A stretch of 54,656 nucleotides of DNA from a virus, in IMG/VR virus record IMGVR_UViG_3300021335_000022, positions 1 to 54,656 of that record. One strand, given 5' to 3'. The stretch's first letter is position 1. Each line of letters opens with the position of its first letter. Both the position numbers and the translations under genes were made by a program. Under the pieces are notes generated by a model. The model saw only the letters and a program-made list of their open reading frames with translations, was not told where the DNA came from and searched no databases. Below, piece by piece: positions 52,381 through 54,656 of the stretch.

Positions 52381-53367
52381 ATGGCATCATTAGCAGAAAT
52401 CCGAGCAAAGCTCAAAGAACAAGAAGCAAGCTCTTCCGGCAACCGCAGTTCAGGCGGTGGCGATAACAGCATTTACCCATTTTGGAATATTAAAGAAGGC
52501 GATAGCGCAGTGCTACGTTTTCTTCCTGATGGCAACGCTGATAACACGTTCTTCTGGCAAGAACGACTTGTTATTAAACTCCCATTTGCAGGCGTAAAAG
52601 GTCAAACTGACTCACGTCCTGTACAAGTACAAATTCCGTGTATGGAAATGTACGGTGAGACTTGTAACATCCTTAATGAAGTAAGAGGATGGTTTAAAGA
52701 CTCAAGTCTTGAAGATATGGGTCGTAAATATTGGAAGAAACGTTCTTATATTTTCCAAGGCTTTGTAGTGGATAATCCACTAGCAGAGGACACAACACCA
52801 GAGAATCCAATTCGTAGGTTTATTATTGGTCCTCAAATCTTCCAGATCATTAAGCAGGCGCTTATGGATCCAGATATGGAAGAACTGCCAACAGATTATA
52901 CTGCTGGTGTAGACTTCCGTCTTAACAAAACTTCAAAAGGCGGATACGCAGACTATTCAACATCTAACTGGGCTCGTAGAGATCGTCCACTAGGTGATGC
53001 AGAAATGAATGCGGTTAATACACACGGCTTATTTAATCTTAATGACTTCCTACCTAAAAAGCCAGGTGAAGTAGAACTTAAAGTGATGCAAGAAATGTTT
53101 GAGGCGTCAGTAGACGGTGAAGCATTTGATATGGATCGCTGGGGTCAATACTTCCGTCCAGCAGGTATGAGTCAGGCAACTGGTGATCCAAATAAACCAA
53201 AGGCACCGGCAGCATCAACTCCGGCACCAGCGGCAACACCAGCGGCTGAGACTGCACCAGCACCACAACCAGAAGCAACTCCAGCACCAGCGGCTGAAGC
53301 GGCTCCTGCAGGTGACGGTAATGCTCAAGACATTCTAGCAATGATTAGAGCACGTCAAGGACAATAA
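52381..53367 (+). CDS. 32: Single-stranded DNA-binding protein, gp32
   Basis: This encodes 328 residues. The N-terminus (MASLAEIRAKLKEQE) gives the cooperative-binding LAST-like basic segment. The OB-fold core includes YPFWNIKEGDSAVLRFLPDG, FFWQERLVIKLPFAGVKG, VQVQIPCMEMYGETCNI, SYIFQGFVVDNPL and RRFIIGPQIFQIIKQ. T4 gp32 coordinates zinc by His and three Cys; only two Cys are visible here, so zinc binding may be lost or different. The C-terminal ~60 residues are an Ala/Pro-rich linker before AQDILAMIRARQ. It coats ssDNA in replication, recombination and repair. Driven by a consensus sigma70-type promoter, it is expressed with uvsX. Confidence 0.92.
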   Translation: MASLAEIRAKLKEQEASSSGNRSSGGGDNSIYPFWNIKEGDSAVLRFLPDGNADNTFFWQERLVIKLPFAGVKGQTDSRPVQVQIPCMEMYGETCNILNEVRGWFKDSSLEDMGRKYWKKRSYIFQGFVVDNPLAEDTTPENPIRRFIIGPQIFQIIKQALMDPDMEELPTDYTAGVDFRLNKTSKGGYADYSTSNWARRDRPLGDAEMNAVNTHGLFNLNDFLPKKPGEVELKVMQEMFEASVDGEAFDMDRWGQYFRPAGMSQATGDPNKPKAPAASTPAPAATPAAETAPAPQPEATPAPAAEAAPAGDGNAQDILAMIRARQGQ

Positions 53368-53374
53368 AACCAAT

Positions 53375-53458
53375 ATGTCTTTACTAGCAAAATCGAGAAC
53401 AGAGATTCACGGTTTACCTGTCAACGTTCCAAACGCTAGTAAAGACTTTGCTTTTTAG
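53375..53458 (+). CDS. Possible 27-aa peptide between gp32 and uvsX
   Basis: ATG 53375 opens a 27-codon frame (MSLLAKSRTEIHGLPVNVPN, then ASKDFAF) that ends just before the uvsX ribosome-binding site. There is no strong Shine-Dalgarno sequence (AAGGA lies about 15 bases upstream). Its codons contain both arms of a perfect 12-bp inverted repeat. It may be a real leader or micropeptide or simply structured leader RNA; nothing recognises it as a known family. Confidence 0.4.
   Translation: MSLLAKSRTEIHGLPVNVPNASKDFAF
53377..53446 (+). repeat. 12-bp inverted repeat between gp32 and uvsX
   Basis: GTCTTTACTAGC (53377-53388) and GCTAGTAAAGAC (53435-53446) are perfect reverse complements separated by 46 bases, and the second arm is followed by TTTGCTTTTT. 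The RNA could fold to mask the tiny ORF's start or act as an attenuator before uvsX. Confidence 0.6.
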
Positions 53459-53471
53459 ATAGGAGAAACAT

Positions 53472-54554
53472 ATGGCGAATAAAGCATTCGACCCAACGAA
53501 GTTTAGAACTTCACTAACTAAATCTATTACAGGTATGAGTAGTGGATTCAATGATCCAACAGATTGGATTAGCACAGGTAACTATGCACTCAACTATCTT
53601 ATTTCCGGAGACTTTAACAAAGGTGTTCCAATGGGTAAGGTAACAGTATTTGCAGGAGAATCTGGTGCAGGTAAATCATATATCTGTGCAGGTAACATTG
53701 TAAAATACGCACAAGATCAAGGCATCTTCGTAGTTCTAATTGACTCAGAGAATGCACTTGATGAGTCTTGGCTACACGCACTAGATGTAGATACAAGCGA
53801 AGAAAAACTACTTAAACTTAATATGTCAATGATTGATGACGTTGCTAAAACTATTAGTGTGTTTATGACAGACTATAAAGCAATGCCAGAAGAGGATCGT
53901 CCTAAGGTACTGTTTGTTATTGATAGTTTAGGTATGTTGCTAACACCTACTGATGTTGATCAGTTTAACAAAGGTGATATGAAAGGTGATATGGGTCGTA
54001 AGCCTAAGGCATTGACTTCACTTGTTCGTAACACAGTTAATATGATCGGCTCACATAACGTAGGCTTAGTATGTACTAACCACACTTATGCATCACAAGA
54101 TATGTTTGATCCGGATGATAAGATTAGTGGTGGACAAGGCTTTATCTATGCATCAAGTATTGTTGTTGCAATGAAGAAACTAAAACTTAAAGAAGATGAA
54201 GACGGCAACAAAATTAGCGAAGTGCGTGGTATTCGTGCAGGTTGTAAAGTAATGAAGACTCGTTACGCAAAACCTTTTGAAGGCGTACAAGTTAAGATTC
54301 CTTACGAAACAGGAATGAATCCATACAGTGGACTAGTAGAACTTTTTGAAGCAAAAGGTGTAATCGAAAAGAGCGGTAACCGCTTGAAGTATGTTACAAG
54401 CGAAGGCGAAGAACTATTAGACTATCGTAAAAAATGGACTGGAGAGTTACTTGACACAGTTATGTCAGATTACTTAATTAAGGAAGCTTCTATGGTAAAT
54501 ACCGCTGATGACACTTCCGAAGAAGAAGTCGAACCTGAATTAACTGAGGAGTAA
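53472..54554 (+). CDS. uvsX: RecA-like recombinase, UvsX
   Basis: This encodes 360 residues. Walker A is GESGAGKSY (residues ~62-70) and Walker B is VLFVIDSLG (~146). Further RecA core segments are ALDESWLHALDVD, LVRNTVNMIGSHNVGLVCTNH, and ISGGQGFIYASSIVVAMKK. It matches T4 UvsX (391 residues) in order and spacing. It catalyses strand exchange for recombination-dependent replication and works with gp32, its upstream neighbour. GATAGGAGAAAC precedes the ATG. The C-terminus is acidic (EEEVEPELTEE). Confidence 0.94.
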   Translation: MANKAFDPTKFRTSLTKSITGMSSGFNDPTDWISTGNYALNYLISGDFNKGVPMGKVTVFAGESGAGKSYICAGNIVKYAQDQGIFVVLIDSENALDESWLHALDVDTSEEKLLKLNMSMIDDVAKTISVFMTDYKAMPEEDRPKVLFVIDSLGMLLTPTDVDQFNKGDMKGDMGRKPKALTSLVRNTVNMIGSHNVGLVCTNHTYASQDMFDPDDKISGGQGFIYASSIVVAMKKLKLKEDEDGNKISEVRGIRAGCKVMKTRYAKPFEGVQVKIPYETGMNPYSGLVELFEAKGVIEKSGNRLKYVTSEGEELLDYRKKWTGELLDTVMSDYLIKEASMVNTADDTSEEEVEPELTEE

Positions 54555-54557
54555 CTT

Positions 54558-54656
54558 ATGGACGAAAGTCAAGTTGTTGAAGTCTGGACAATGTTTAAAG
54601 AATACATCGATAAAAAGCACATCGAACTAGCCGCAGAGAGATATGTCGATTTATGT
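54558..54656 (+). CDS. Unknown small protein, 3'-truncated by window edge
   Basis: ATG 54558 follows the uvsX stop by three bases, with GAGGAG as ribosome-binding site. The 33 visible residues (MDESQVVEVWTMFKEYIDKK, then HIELAAERYVDLC) look helical and resemble a small conserved protein commonly found after uvsX in marine T4-like phages. Its function is unknown and the rest of the gene is outside the window. Confidence 0.6.
   Translation, partial: MDESQVVEVWTMFKEYIDKKHIELAAERYVDLC

Overview
The window is a 54.7 kb piece of a T4-like contractile-tailed phage (myovirus). The evidence is a recognisable T4-type morphogenesis and replication set: gp13, gp14 and gp15 neck/tail completion proteins, gp18 sheath, gp19 tube, a gp4-like head-completion nuclease, gp16/gp17 terminase, gp32 and UvsX. 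The DNA is AT-rich and the tail proteins resemble those of marine T4-like phages of SAR11 (Pelagibacter) or picocyanobacteria. No photosynthesis gene, tRNA, integrase, reverse transcriptase or CRISPR array was seen, so the host is not settled. Coding density is very high: no stretch over 300 bases lacks a gene. The longest gaps are 52242-52380 (promoter and leader of gp32) and 28534-28664 (terminator plus late promoter).

Region 1 (1-28533, all +) is a huge adhesion module. It begins with the 3' part of a long repetitive fibre (2-3427), followed by two small virion-type proteins, two giant proteins of 2631 and 4033 residues, another small protein, a fibre with a self-cleaving S74 intramolecular chaperone, a remarkable protein with 42 cysteines in 287 residues, and a tail-fibre assembly chaperone-like protein. 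A perfect 13-bp-stem hairpin closes the unit.

Region 2 (28625-36134) is a sugar-modification island made of two convergent units that meet with a 4-base overlap at 32096-32099. The + unit has a T4-type late promoter and encodes a GT9 (heptosyltransferase-like) glycosyltransferase, a NodU-type carbamoyltransferase and a 2OG-Fe(II) oxygenase. The - unit has a consensus sigma70-type promoter and encodes HldE, HldD, a cupin, a second 2OG oxygenase and a GmhB-like phosphatase, which is most of the ADP-heptose pathway. I infer that precursor is made early and transferred late, which would suit decoration of the phage's own giant fibres. A Nudix hydrolase gene follows upstream.

Region 3 (36148-50715) holds structural and packaging genes: gp15 and gp14 on -, divergent from gp13 on +, then an unknown small protein, a dNMP-kinase-like gene overlapping an HNH endonuclease on the other strand, gp18, gp19, a second tube-like protein, an unknown, gp4-like, gp16-like, two unknown acidic or internal-head-like proteins and gp17. 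Region 4 (50727-54656) has a candidate internal head protein, then gp32, a tiny ORF, uvsX and the start of one more gene under a sigma70-type promoter.

Regulation is unusually legible. Fourteen NNTAAATA late-promoter boxes sit immediately upstream of genes. In at least five cases the box ends only 4-5 bases before the ATG, so the late mRNAs are predicted to be leaderless. Three strong TTGACA-like promoters with 17-base spacers drive the dNMP kinase, HldE and gp32.
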